Source: TMED26 sp002694075 (GTDB lineage Bacteria > Pseudomonadota > Alphaproteobacteria > Thalassobaculales > Thalassobaculaceae). From it: a stretch of DNA of 32,203 bases. The stretch spans positions 1-32,203 of the forward strand of contig JAYYDT010000097.1 in assembly GCA_036160575.1 (NCBI GenBank), in the 5' to 3' direction. A program made the translations under genes and the position numbers. Shown one piece after another: positions 7,149-15,197 of this stretch (its first letter is position 1; every line of letters starts with the position of its first letter). Under the pieces are notes generated by a model. That model made no database searches, was not told where the DNA came from, and worked only from the letters and a program-made list of their open reading frames with translations.

Positions 7149-7585
7149 AGCGCCGCCGCGCTGAGCGCCAAGGCGGCGGCCACCATTCCCGACAACGGCA
7201 GCCGCAAGGTCAAATACCAGTTTGGTGCCAGGCCGGCGGCCACCGCCGCGCGGTCGATCAGCGGCATGGCCAGGAAACTGGCCGCCAGCAGCCAAAGACC
7301 GCCGGCCCCGCCCCATAACAGAGCCGGCCAGGCGATCAACGCCGGCACCACCGACAGCGCCGGCCAACGCCAGCCGGGCGCGCCGGTGGGGCTGATCGCC
7401 AGGCCCCAAAGAATACCGCCCAGGAAGGAGAGAATCACCGCCCCATAGGACAGTTGACTGGCCACCGCCAATGCCTGCCAGGTCCCCGGCGCCCACCAGA
7501 GGGCGGCGGCACCGGCCGCGAACGGCAGGAAGCCGCCGGCGCCAAGCCCGGCGACCGGGATCGGCGGCCGGCTCAAGGACGTCAC
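7145..7585 (-). CDS. DUF3429 family membrane protein
   Basis: 146 residues from a GTG at 7585 that overlaps the glutathione peroxidase stop (GTGA). Four or five hydrophobic segments are visible: PVAGLGAGGFLPFAAG, ALAVASQLSYGAVILSFLGG, ALSVVPALIAWPALLWG, LWLLAASFLAMPLI and a last one at the C-terminus. YGAVILSFLGGILWGLA near 45-62 is the signature of DUF3429, a family of small inner-membrane proteins without known function. Coupled to the peroxidase gene, so probably co-expressed from the TGATCC promoter upstream of it. Confidence 0.82.
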   Translation of the reverse strand: MTSLSRPPIPVAGLGAGGFLPFAAGAAALWWAPGTWQALAVASQLSYGAVILSFLGGILWGLAISPTGAPGWRWPALSVVPALIAWPALLWGGAGGLWLLAASFLAMPLIDRAAVAAGLAPNWYLTLRLPLSGMVAAALALSAAAL

Positions 7586-8145
7586 GAGGCGCCGGCCAGC
7601 AGCGGTGTGATGGCGCCGATCACACGGTCGGCGGTCGGCGCGGTGGTCGACGCGAACCAATTGACCAATTTGCCGTCCGGGCCGATCAGATATTTGTGAA
7701 AATTCCAGCGCGGCTTGGCCAGCATCCCAAGTTCGCCGGCCGCCCAGCGGTAAAACGGATGGGCCGCCGCGCCGCGCACCACGGTTTTTTCGGTCATCGG
7801 GAAATCGATGTCGAAATTGACCGTGCAGAAATCCTTGATCTCGTTGTTGCTGCCCGGCTCCTGGCCGCCGAAATCATTGCTTGGCACGCCGAGAACGACC
7901 AGGCCCCGATCGCGATAGCGCGCCCACAGGCTTTGCAGGTCGGCGTATTGGCGGGTGAAGCCGCAGCGCGAGGCTGTGTTGACGACCAGCACCGGCTTGC
8001 CGGCGAATTGGGCGAGCGAGAGGGCCTCGCCGTCAATCGATTGGAAACTGAAATCATGGGCGGACATCGGGCGGGCCTCATCGGCGGTGGCGGCCAGCGT
8101 GGGCCAGAAAAAGGCGAGCATCACGATCAGCGAACGCAGGGTCAT
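7582..8145 (-). CDS. Glutathione peroxidase family protein, exported
   Basis: 187 residues. Residues 1-22 form a signal peptide (basic TLR start, hydrophobic core LIVMLAFFWPTLAA, then ATADEA), so the enzyme probably acts in the periplasm. Catalytic tetrad of the thiol peroxidase family: peroxidatic Cys61 (NTASRCGFT), Gln95 (GGQEPGSN), Trp147 and Asn148 (RWNFHKYLI). A possible resolving cysteine is Cys107 in FCTVNFD, typical of thioredoxin-dependent 'glutathione peroxidases'. It should reduce organic or lipid hydroperoxides. A TGATCC-N18-TAAAGT element ends about 25 nt before the start codon, which would put it under RpoE; a glutathione peroxidase belongs to the R. sphaeroides RpoE regulon as I recall. 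Confidence 0.91.
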   Translation of the reverse strand: MTLRSLIVMLAFFWPTLAATADEARPMSAHDFSFQSIDGEALSLAQFAGKPVLVVNTASRCGFTRQYADLQSLWARYRDRGLVVLGVPSNDFGGQEPGSNNEIKDFCTVNFDIDFPMTEKTVVRGAAAHPFYRWAAGELGMLAKPRWNFHKYLIGPDGKLVNWFASTTAPTADRVIGAITPLLAGAS

Positions 8146-8169
8146 CGACGGTCTCCAGGGGTTGCATCG

Positions 8170-8199
8170 ACTTTACGCGCGGCGGCCCGGCGCGGATCA
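8170..8199 (-). promoter_or_regulatory. Third ECF RpoE-type promoter, before the glutathione peroxidase gene
   Basis: Minus-strand TGATCC (8194-8199), 18-nt spacer, TAAAGT (8170-8175). Predicted start near 8163, giving a leader of under 20 nt that contains the Shine-Dalgarno CTGGAG. Same -35 and same spacer length as the two promoters at 4953-5041. Confidence 0.68.
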
Positions 8200-8317
8200 A
8201 TCATCCAGGCGGCGGCGCGCCCCTATCATCCCGAAGCGCGGCCAATCGCGCCCTTTTGACTTGCCGCGCCGGCGCCTGGGTGCGACCTTCCGGCCGGCCT
8301 CGTTACGGGAGAAAGCC

Positions 8318-8773
8318 ATGACGGTGATGACTGTGATTTTTGTGGTGGTGGCGGTGTGTCTTGGCGGTTTGGTGCCGTTTCAGGCCGGCATCAACGCGAA
8401 CGCCGGCGCCCACCTGGGCCATGCCTTGTGGGGCGCGGTGACCAATACCACGGTGGCGACTTTGGCGCTGCTGACGGCGGTGCTGCTGAGCGGCGCGCCG
8501 GCGCCGACCTGGCGCGCGGCACTGGCGGCGCCGCCGTGGATTTGGGCCGGCGGTCTGATCGGCGCCTCGCTGGTGTTCAGCGCCCTCACCCTGGCGCCGC
8601 GCCTGGGCGCCGCCAGCTATGTTTCGGCGTCCATCGTCGGCACCGTGCTGGCTTCCATGGTGGTCGACCATTTCGGCCTGGTCGGTTACCGGGTGAGCGA
8701 AATCACCGCTTGGCGCTTGTTCGGCGCCGGTCTGGTCATCGCCGGCATGTTGGTGCTGCAGTTTCACCGGTGA
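8318..8773 (+). CDS. DMT-type membrane transporter, DUF606/YdcZ family
   Basis: 151 residues from an ATG preceded by GGGAGA. Five hydrophobic segments: TVIFVVVAVCLGGLVPF, ALWGAVTNTTVATLALLTAVL, WIWAGGLIGASLVFSALTLA, GAASYVSASIVGTVLASMVV and LFGAGLVIAGMLVLQF. The start VPFQAGINANAG and the LGAASYVS...VVDHFGLVGY segment are characteristic of the DUF606 (YdcZ) half-size members of the drug/metabolite transporter superfamily. Single gene, divergent from the peroxidase unit. Substrate not predictable. Confidence 0.85.
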   Translation: MTVMTVIFVVVAVCLGGLVPFQAGINANAGAHLGHALWGAVTNTTVATLALLTAVLLSGAPAPTWRAALAAPPWIWAGGLIGASLVFSALTLAPRLGAASYVSASIVGTVLASMVVDHFGLVGYRVSEITAWRLFGAGLVIAGMLVLQFHR

Positions 8774-8857
8774 ACTGCCGGCGGCGCGGCGCCTTGACGG
8801 TGGCGCGGCCATCGCTTACCTCAAAGCCCTATGCCGCCGCCGTTAAGTGGGAGACCA

Positions 8858-9379
8858 ATGGCCAAGCTCGATATCCTGTGGGTGCCGGACCCGATCTTGA
8901 AAACCAAATGCGCGCCGGTGACGGTGATCGACGACGCTTTGCGGGTGTTTCTGGACGATATGTTGGACACCATGTACGCGGCGCCCGGCATCGGTCTGGC
9001 GGCGCCCCAGGTGGGCCGCGCCGAGCGCTTCCTGGTGCTGGATGTCAGCGACGACAAATCGGCGCCGCTGAAATTGATCAATCCGGAGATCGTCGATGTC
9101 GCCGACGAGGACGCGGTCTATGAGGAAGGTTGCCTGTCGATCCCCGAGCATTACGCCGAGGTGACGCGGCCGGCCTGGGTCAAGGTGGCCTATACCGACG
9201 AGACCGGGGCGGCCCGTGAAATTACCGCCGATGGCTTGCTGGCGGTTTGTCTGCAGCACGAGATGGACCATCTCGACGGAATTGTTTTTCTCGACCATTT
9301 GTCGGCCCTCAAGCGCAACATCATCACCCGCAAGATGGTCAAGGCGAAGAAGGCGCGGACGCGCGACGCCGCCGCGTGA
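8858..9379 (+). CDS. def: Peptide deformylase
   Basis: 173 residues; ATG at 8858 preceded by GGGAGA. Removes the formyl group from nascent proteins. The three deformylase motifs are intact: GIGLAAPQVG at 44-53, EGCLSIPE with metal ligand Cys92, and QHEMDHLDG with metal ligands His134 and His138 and catalytic Glu135. First gene of the def-fmt-truA operon: the stop overlaps the GTG of fmt. Confidence 0.97.
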   Translation: MAKLDILWVPDPILKTKCAPVTVIDDALRVFLDDMLDTMYAAPGIGLAAPQVGRAERFLVLDVSDDKSAPLKLINPEIVDVADEDAVYEEGCLSIPEHYAEVTRPAWVKVAYTDETGAAREITADGLLAVCLQHEMDHLDGIVFLDHLSALKRNIITRKMVKAKKARTRDAAA

Positions 9380-10326
9380 CCGTGACGCCGCCGCCGTTGC
9401 GCTTGGCCTTCATGGGCACGCCCGATTTCGCGCTGCCGACCTTGGACGCGCTCGCCGCCGCCGACCATCACATCGCCGCCGTCTATTGCCAGCCGCCACG
9501 CCCGGCCGGCCGCGGCCAACAGGAACGGCTGGCGCCGGTGCACACACGCGCCGTCGACCTGGGTCTGCCGGTGCGTACCCCGACCAGCCTCAAAACCGCC
9601 GAGGCACAGGCCGCTTTCGCCGCCCTCGACCTGGACGCGGCGGTGGTCGTCGCCTATGGCCTGATCTTGCCGCCGGCGATTTTGGCGGCACCGCGCCTTG
9701 GCTGTTTGAACGTTCACGCTTCGCTGTTGCCACGCTGGCGTGGGGCGGCGCCGATCCAACGAGCGATCGCCGCCGGCGACGACGAGACCGGCATTAGCTT
9801 GATGGTCATGGAGGCGGGCTTGGATACCGGACCGGTGCTGCGCACCCGGCGCGTCGCGCTCGATGACAGCATCACCGGCGGCGCCTTGCATGACCAATTG
9901 GCCACCCTTGGCGGGGAAATGATTGTCGACGGCCTGGCCGACTGGGCGGCTGGCCGACTAACCGCCCAGCCGCAAGACGACAGCGCCGCCACCTATGCCG
10001 GTAAACTGACCCGCGCCGAAGGCCGCATCGATTGGCATCGGCCGGCGGCCGAATTGGCGCGCGCGGTACGTGCCTTCGATCCTTGGCCCGGGTGTTGGTG
10101 CCAGGATGGCGACACTCGATTGGCGGTGAAAGCGGCGACCGTCTCCGACGGTCCGCCGGCGGCCGCCGATGTCGCGCCAGGCACCGTGTTGGATGACCAG
10201 TTAACGGTCACCTGCGGCGCCGGTGCGCTGCGCCTGACGGTGCTCCAACGGCCCGGCAAGGGACCGATGGCGGCGGCCGATTTTTTGCGCGGTTATCCGC
10301 TCGCCGCCGGCCACCGCCTGAGCTGA
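9376..10326 (+). CDS. fmt: Methionyl-tRNA formyltransferase
   Basis: 316 residues from a GTG at 9376 that overlaps the def stop (GTGA); another GTG at 9382 is possible. Formylates Met-tRNA(fMet) using 10-formyltetrahydrofolate, the counterpart of def. AFMGTPDFALP opens the Rossmann domain; catalytic residues are Asn112 and His114 (LNVHASLLPRWRG) and Asp150 (EAGLDTGP). The C-terminal OB-fold domain starts near 205 (YAGKLTRAEGRIDW). Ends 3 nt before truA. Confidence 0.97.
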   Translation: MTVTPPPLRLAFMGTPDFALPTLDALAAADHHIAAVYCQPPRPAGRGQQERLAPVHTRAVDLGLPVRTPTSLKTAEAQAAFAALDLDAAVVVAYGLILPPAILAAPRLGCLNVHASLLPRWRGAAPIQRAIAAGDDETGISLMVMEAGLDTGPVLRTRRVALDDSITGGALHDQLATLGGEMIVDGLADWAAGRLTAQPQDDSAATYAGKLTRAEGRIDWHRPAAELARAVRAFDPWPGCWCQDGDTRLAVKAATVSDGPPAAADVAPGTVLDDQLTVTCGAGALRLTVLQRPGKGPMAAADFLRGYPLAAGHRLS

Positions 10327-10329
10327 GCC

Positions 10330-11070
10330 ATGGCGCGTTTCAAGCTGACCTTGGAATACGATGGCGCGCCGTTTGTCGGCTGGCAGCGTCAGGATAATGG
10401 CCCCTCGGTGCAGGCCGCCTTGGAAGACGCCTTGCGGGCGCTAACCGGCCGGGCTGTCGAGGTGGTCGGTGCCGGGCGCACCGACGCCGGCGTTCATGCC
10501 CTTGGCCAAGTCGCCCATATCGACCTGGCCGACGAACGTTTCGATGGCCGCAAGCTGCGCGAGGCGCTTAATTACCATCTCAAGCCGGCGCCCATCGCGG
10601 TCCTCGCGGCGGCGCCGGCGCCGGCTGATTTTCACGCCCGTTTTTCGGCCACCGCCCGCGCCTATCTTTACGTCATCGTCAACCGCCGGGCGCCTTTGGC
10701 GATTGATCGCGGGCGTGCCTGGCAGGTGCGACAGCCGCTGGATGTGGCGGCCATGGCGGCGGCCGCCGAACCTTTGCTGGGTCACCACGATTTCACCAGC
10801 TTCCGGGCCGCCCAATGCCAGGCCAAGTCGCCGTGCAAAACCTTGGACCGGCTGACCGTTACCCGCGAGGGCGATGAGATTCATATCGAGGCCGGCGCAC
10901 GATCTTTCCTGCACCATCAGGTGCGCAATATCGTCGGCACCTTGAAATGGGCGGGTGAGGGCAAGTGGACGGCGCGCGAGGTGGCCGCCGCCCTGGCCGC
11001 CCGCGACCGCGCCGCCGCCGGGCCGACGGCGCCGGCCGATGGCCTGTATTTGGTATCGGTCGCCTACTGA
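10330..11070 (+). CDS. truA: tRNA pseudouridine(38-40) synthase TruA
   Basis: 246 residues. Converts uridines 38-40 of the tRNA anticodon arm to pseudouridine. LEYDGAPFVGWQRQ opens the protein; the catalytic Asp52 lies in GAGRTDAGVHALGQ; FTSFRAAQCQAKSP and SFLHHQVRNIVGTL are family blocks of the C-terminal half. Third gene of the def-fmt-truA operon. Its stop overlaps the convergent rnhA stop region by 7 nt. Confidence 0.96.
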   Translation: MARFKLTLEYDGAPFVGWQRQDNGPSVQAALEDALRALTGRAVEVVGAGRTDAGVHALGQVAHIDLADERFDGRKLREALNYHLKPAPIAVLAAAPAPADFHARFSATARAYLYVIVNRRAPLAIDRGRAWQVRQPLDVAAMAAAAEPLLGHHDFTSFRAAQCQAKSPCKTLDRLTVTREGDEIHIEAGARSFLHHQVRNIVGTLKWAGEGKWTAREVAAALAARDRAAAGPTAPADGLYLVSVAY

Positions 11071-11507
11071 GCGGGCTTCGGCACGGCCGCCCGCGCCAAC
11101 CGATCGGCCCGCTCGTTGCCGGGGTCGCCGGCATGCCCCTTGACCCAATGCCAGGCCACTTGGTGCCGGCTGGCGGCGGTGTCGAGGCGCTGCCACAGGT
11201 CGACATTCTTGACCGGCTTTTTACCGGCCGTTCGCCAGTTTCGCCGTTTCCAATTGGCCAGCCATTCGGTAATGCCCCCGCGCACATAGGTGCTGTCGGT
11301 GTAAAGATCGACGGCCATGGGGCGTGTCAACGCCTCCAGGGCCATGATCGCGGCCATCAGCTCCATCCGGTTGTTGGTGGTCTCGGGCGCGCCGCCGGAC
11401 AATTCCTTTTCCGCGTCGCCGTAGCGCATCACCGCGCCCCAGCCGCCCGGTCCCGGATTGCCCGAACAGGCGCCGTCGGTGTGAATGGTGACGCGTCCGT
11501 TGGCCAT
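11064..11507 (-). CDS. rnhA: Ribonuclease HI
   Basis: 147 residues from the ATG at 11507; an ATG at 11528 would overlap thrB and add 7 residues. Degrades the RNA of RNA-DNA hybrids. The DEDD metal site is complete: Asp11 (TDGACSGNPGPGGWG), Glu49 (NRMELMAA), Asp71 (YTDSTYV) and Asp135 (GNERADRLA), with the flexible-loop His125 (WVKGHAG). The basic protrusion WKRRNWRTAGKKPVKN at about 86-101 is the handle region of E. coli-type RNase HI. Starts 10 nt after the thrB stop. Confidence 0.95.
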   Translation of the reverse strand: MANGRVTIHTDGACSGNPGPGGWGAVMRYGDAEKELSGGAPETTNNRMELMAAIMALEALTRPMAVDLYTDSTYVRGGITEWLANWKRRNWRTAGKKPVKNVDLWQRLDTAASRHQVAWHWVKGHAGDPGNERADRLARAAVPKPAQ

Positions 11508-11517
11508 CGTCGCCGCC

Positions 11518-12477
11518 TCAGGCGCCATAGCCGGCCGCCGAAGTGATCCGTTGATGGACACGCAGCCGGGCCAAGTATTCCAATGGGTCCTTGGGTTTCA
11601 CAAAAGCCCCCTCGGGATGGTTCAGCCAGTCGTAGAGGCGGGTCAACAGAAACCGTAGGGCCGCCCCCCGCGCCAACACCGGCAGGGCGGCGCGCTCGGC
11701 CGGCGTCAACGGTCGACGTTTTTGATAGGCGTTGATCAGCGCGCGTGACTTGGTGACGTTGAGGCTGCCGTCGCTTTCAAAGCACCAGGCGTTGAGACAG
11801 ATCGCCAGGTCATAGGCGAGAAAATCGGTGCAGGCGAAATAGAAATCGATCACGCCGGAAATCTTGTCACCGAGGAAAAACACATTGTCCTGAAACAAGT
11901 CGGCGTGAATTACCCCAACCGGCAAATCGGCGGGCCAATGGCGCGCCAAATGGCGCAGTTCGTCGCTCAGCAGATTATAGAGGCCGTGGTAAACCTGATC
12001 GGCGGCCAGGCCCGAGGCGGTCAACAGCGGGCTCCAGCCGGACAGCGACAGATTGTTCGGTCGTTGCATGGTGAAATCGGCGCCGGCCAGGTGCAAATCG
12101 GCCAAGGCGCCGCCCAGTTCCCGGCAATGCGGCGGGGTGATGCGCCGCGGCCAGACCCCGTCGAGAAAGGTGACAATCGCCGCCGGTCGCCCGGCCAAGG
12201 CGCGTAGCGCGACGCCGTCACGGTCGACCACCGGTGTCGGACAGGACAGGCCGTGGCGTGCCAAATGGTCCATCAGACCAATGAAAAAGGGCAGGTCGTT
12301 GGCGTCCACCCGCTTTTCATACAGCGTCAAAATGAAGGTGCCGGTGGTGGTCCGCAGCAGGAAATTGGAGTTTTCCACCCCTTCGGCGATGCCGGCGTAG
12401 GAAACCAGATCGCCGATGTCATAGGTCGCCAAAAAAGCGATCAACTCGTCATCGGAGATTTGGGTATAGACCGCCAT
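11518..12477 (-). CDS. thrB: Homoserine kinase (HSK2, aminoglycoside-phosphotransferase fold)
   Basis: 319 residues. Phosphorylates L-homoserine in threonine synthesis. It belongs to the alphaproteobacterial/pseudomonad type that shares the protein-kinase-like fold, not to the GHMP family of E. coli ThrB. Visible: SYAGIAEGVENSNF (nucleotide loop, about 27-39), the catalytic loop GVIHADLFQDNV with His191, Asp193 and Asn198, and the metal-binding Asp211 in GVIDFYFAC. Gene order ispH-thrB-rnhA is a common alphaproteobacterial arrangement, and the spacing here is only a few bases. Confidence 0.94.
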   Translation of the reverse strand: MAVYTQISDDELIAFLATYDIGDLVSYAGIAEGVENSNFLLRTTTGTFILTLYEKRVDANDLPFFIGLMDHLARHGLSCPTPVVDRDGVALRALAGRPAAIVTFLDGVWPRRITPPHCRELGGALADLHLAGADFTMQRPNNLSLSGWSPLLTASGLAADQVYHGLYNLLSDELRHLARHWPADLPVGVIHADLFQDNVFFLGDKISGVIDFYFACTDFLAYDLAICLNAWCFESDGSLNVTKSRALINAYQKRRPLTPAERAALPVLARGAALRFLLTRLYDWLNHPEGAFVKPKDPLEYLARLRVHQRITSAAGYGA

Positions 12478-12483
12478 TCCGGT

Positions 12484-13431
12484 TTAGGCGGCGGTCAGGC
12501 CGCGCGGCAGTTTGAAGCGCACATCCTCAACCGCCGCGCTCACCTCTTCCAAGGTCACGGTGAAACGCGCGCGGCAGGCGGCGATCACTTCCTCGACCAG
12601 CAGTTCCGGCGCCGAGGCGCCGGCGGTCAGGCCCAAGCGGCCGACCCCTTCGAACCAGCGCCAATCAATCTCGTCGGCGCGGCCGATCAACAGCGATTTT
12701 TCACAGCCATTGGCCGCCGCCACTTCCACCAGCCGGCGTGAGTTGGAGGAATAGGGCGCGCCGATCACCAATAAGGCGTCGCATTGTCCGGCCATCGCCT
12801 TGACCGCGTTTTGGCGGTTGGTGGTGGCGTAGCAGATGTCATCCTTGTTGGGCGGCCGGATCGCTGGAAAGCGGCGCGTTAACACCGCGATGATCGCCTC
12901 GGTGTCGTCGACCGACAGGGTGGTTTGGGTAGTATAGGCGAGGGCCGTGTCGGCCGGTGGAGCGACCGTCTCGGCCTGGGCGACATCCTCGACCAGGGTC
13001 ATCGCGCCATCCGGCAATTGGCCCATGGTCCCGATCACTTCCGGATGGCCGGCATGGCCGATCAAAATCACATGGTGGCCGGTCCGGTGGTGGCGTTCGG
13101 CTTCCAAATGCACTTTGCTGACCAACGGGCAAGTGGCGTCGAAAAAGGTCAGGCCGCGGCGACTGGCCTCGGCCGGCACCGATTTGGGCACACCGTGGGC
13201 GGAAAAGATCACCGGCACATCGTCGGGCACTTCTTCCAATTCTTCGACGAAAACGGCGCCCTGGGCCTCCAGGGATTCGACGACGAAGCGGTTATGTACG
13301 ATCTCATGACGCACATAAACGGGGCGGCCGAAGCGCGCCAAAGCTTGTTCGACGATTTGGATCGCGCGATCGACGCCGGCGCAGAAACCGCGCGGTTGGG
13401 CAAGGACGATGGTGAGGGCGGTGTCGGTCAT
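12484..13431 (-). CDS. ispH: 4-hydroxy-3-methylbut-2-enyl diphosphate reductase
   Basis: 315 residues. Last step of the MEP isoprenoid pathway, making IPP and DMAPP with a [4Fe-4S] cluster. The three cluster cysteines are Cys17 (PRGFCAGVDRAI), Cys101 (DATCPLVSKVH) and Cys200 (DICYATTNRQ). The HxGHPE segment carries the proton-relay Glu131/132, and TTQTTLS is present. First gene of the ispH-thrB-rnhA unit; divergent from the CDGSH gene with a gap of 95 nt that must hold both promoters. Confidence 0.96.
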   Translation of the reverse strand: MTDTALTIVLAQPRGFCAGVDRAIQIVEQALARFGRPVYVRHEIVHNRFVVESLEAQGAVFVEELEEVPDDVPVIFSAHGVPKSVPAEASRRGLTFFDATCPLVSKVHLEAERHHRTGHHVILIGHAGHPEVIGTMGQLPDGAMTLVEDVAQAETVAPPADTALAYTTQTTLSVDDTEAIIAVLTRRFPAIRPPNKDDICYATTNRQNAVKAMAGQCDALLVIGAPYSSNSRRLVEVAAANGCEKSLLIGRADEIDWRWFEGVGRLGLTAGASAPELLVEEVIAACRARFTVTLEEVSAAVEDVRFKLPRGLTAA

Positions 13432-13526
13432 GGCGCGGTTTTCTCTTGAAAAAGCGCGAGCGTCAATTGCGGACTTACCGGCGGCGCGATAATCTGCCGG
13501 CCATTATTGTCACGGTGGAGTTCGCC

Positions 13527-13763
13527 ATGTCGGAACCGATGCGCCCGCAAAACAGCCCTTATCCGGTCGAAGTGGAGGCAGGCAAAACCTATTTCTGGTG
13601 CGCTTGCGGGCAAAGCAAACGCCAACCGTTTTGCGACGGCTCGCACCAAGGTACGGATTTTAGCCCGGTCGCCTATAAAGCGCCGGCCGGCCGCAAAGTG
13701 TTTTTTTGCGGCTGCAAGGTGACCGGCAAGGCGCCGTTGTGCGACGGCAGCCACAACCGCTGA
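13527..13763 (+). CDS. CDGSH iron-sulfur protein with two CDGSH motifs
   Basis: 78 residues from an ATG preceded by GGTGGAG. Two tandem cluster-binding motifs: Cys25, Cys27, Cys36 and His40 (CACG...PFCDGSH), and Cys61, Cys63, Cys72 and His76 (CGCK...PLCDGSH). This is the MiNT-like arrangement, in which one small protein binds two [2Fe-2S] clusters with three-Cys one-His ligation. There is no membrane anchor, so it is soluble. The redox partner is unknown. The gene is followed 42 nt later by a lipoprotein gene on the same strand. Confidence 0.93.
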   Translation: MSEPMRPQNSPYPVEVEAGKTYFWCACGQSKRQPFCDGSHQGTDFSPVAYKAPAGRKVFFCGCKVTGKAPLCDGSHNR

Positions 13764-13804
13764 GCTGGGCGCTGAGCCGGCCGCTTGAACGGGCGCCGCG
13801 CCAG

Positions 13805-14350
13805 GTGCCGCGTGTCGCCGCCCCGTTGACGTCGGCGTGGCGGCGGGTGTTGGTTCCCCTCGCCCTGGCGGTGGTGGTGGCGGGCTGTGCCGCCAAGGGT
13901 CCGCAACCGGCGTGCCCGACCGTCGACGTGATCAATGATTTGCATCGTACGACGGTTTTCGCCGCGGGGGGCGCCGGCGACCCGGCGGCGGTGTCGCATA
14001 CCTTGCGGATCGCCGATTTCAGCGCCCAATGCGTTTATCGGAAAAACGCCATCACGCTGCCGGTGACGGTCACGTTGAGCGCGCAACGCGGCCCGGTCAA
14101 CGATGGCGGCCGCGCGCCGGGGCGCTATTTCGTCGCCGTGCTCAATGCCCAGGACGCGGTCATCACCAAGCGCGTGTTTGATGTCGACCTGGCCTTCAAG
14201 GAGGGCGCGCAAGCGGTTTTCAGCGATGAGGTGACACTCACCCTCCCGTTCGCCGCGGCCGCTGATTTGGATGGGTGGCGGGTGTTGATCGGCCTGCAAT
14301 TATCGGCCGAGGCGCTGGCCTATAATCGGCGCCTGCGCGACCCACGCTGA
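13805..14350 (+). CDS. Putative lipoprotein of unknown function
   Basis: About 181 residues from a GTG at 13805; a TTG at 13826 is also possible and neither has a clear Shine-Dalgarno, so the start is uncertain. The signal WRRVLVPLALAVVVAGC ends in a lipobox VAGC with Cys28, so it should be lipidated. The mature part (ACPTVDVINDLHRTTVF, FSAQCVYRKNAI, GRYFVAVLNAQDAVITKRVFDVDLAF, WRVLIGLQLSAEALAYNR) looks like a beta-rich single domain with two cysteines. I recall similar conserved lipoproteins in Rhodospirillales but no function. Confidence 0.72.
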   Translation: MPRVAAPLTSAWRRVLVPLALAVVVAGCAAKGPQPACPTVDVINDLHRTTVFAAGGAGDPAAVSHTLRIADFSAQCVYRKNAITLPVTVTLSAQRGPVNDGGRAPGRYFVAVLNAQDAVITKRVFDVDLAFKEGAQAVFSDEVTLTLPFAAAADLDGWRVLIGLQLSAEALAYNRRLRDPR

Positions 14351-14370
14351 CCGCCGCCGGTGCCCGCGCG

Positions 14371-15123
14371 CTAAACGCCGCGAAACACCGGCGGCCGTTT
14401 TTCGCGGAACGCGGCCATGCCTTCGGCGCCATCGGCGCTGGTGTTGACATGGTCCACCTGAACGCGGGCGATGGCCGCGATTTCGCTGGGTCCCTTGGGC
14501 AGGGCGGCGTTGGCGAAGCGCTTCAACATCTCGGTCGGCAGTGGGGCGGCGTCGCGGATTTTGGCGGCGAACTCGAGGGCCGTCGCCTCTTCCTGCCCGT
14601 CGGCGGTGATGCGGTTGACATAGCCCACCTCATAGGCCCGTTGAACCGTCATCGGCTCGCCGATCAACAACAGCTCCATGGCCACCTTATGCGGGATGCG
14701 GGTCGCCAGATTGCTGATCAGGCCGCCGGAAAAGCCGACCTTCACTTCCGGGTAGCTAAACATCGTGCTTTCCGCCGCGACCAACAGGTCGCACATGGTC
14801 GTCAGCACCATGCCGCCGCCGACGCACCAACCGCGCACGGCGCCGATCACCGGCTTGTCGACCGGCACGCCGACGCTCGGGATCGCGCGGTAGAGATCGT
14901 GGGGAATATCGTTCAAATCGGCGCCCACGGTAAACGCCTTGTCGCCGGCGGCGGCGAGCACCGCGACGCGTTCGTCGGACGCGCTGAAGCGCCGCCAGGC
15001 GGCTTCTAAACCGGCGACCAAGGCGTGGTCCAGACGGTTGCGGGTGGCCGGCTGATTCAAGCGGATGGTGGCGATCCCATCGGCCGCGTGGTAGGTCACC
15101 GCGTCCAAGTGGTCGTCGGTCAT
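14371..15123 (-). CDS. Enoyl-CoA hydratase/isomerase family protein (crotonase fold)
   Basis: 250 residues; ATG at 15123 preceded by GGGAGA. Crotonase-fold features: AFTVGADLNDI (oxyanion hole, about 63-73), PVIGAVRGWCVGGGMVL (second oxyanion hole) and SYPEVKVGF. In the standard enoyl-CoA hydratase the segment GGGCEL carries catalytic Glu144; here that position is Val106. The second catalytic Glu is kept as Glu126 (YPEV). A plain hydratase is therefore doubtful; isomerase, thioesterase or another crotonase activity is possible. Single gene, divergent from the pseudouridine synthase gene. Confidence 0.85.
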   Translation of the reverse strand: MTDDHLDAVTYHAADGIATIRLNQPATRNRLDHALVAGLEAAWRRFSASDERVAVLAAAGDKAFTVGADLNDIPHDLYRAIPSVGVPVDKPVIGAVRGWCVGGGMVLTTMCDLLVAAESTMFSYPEVKVGFSGGLISNLATRIPHKVAMELLLIGEPMTVQRAYEVGYVNRITADGQEEATALEFAAKIRDAAPLPTEMLKRFANAALPKGPSEIAAIARVQVDHVNTSADGAEGMAAFREKRPPVFRGV

Positions 15124-15197
15124 GGCATGATCTCCCTTTCGATGATGTGCTGTTGACGGTGGCAGACAAGCGGCCGCGCGCGGGGAAAGACGCTCAT

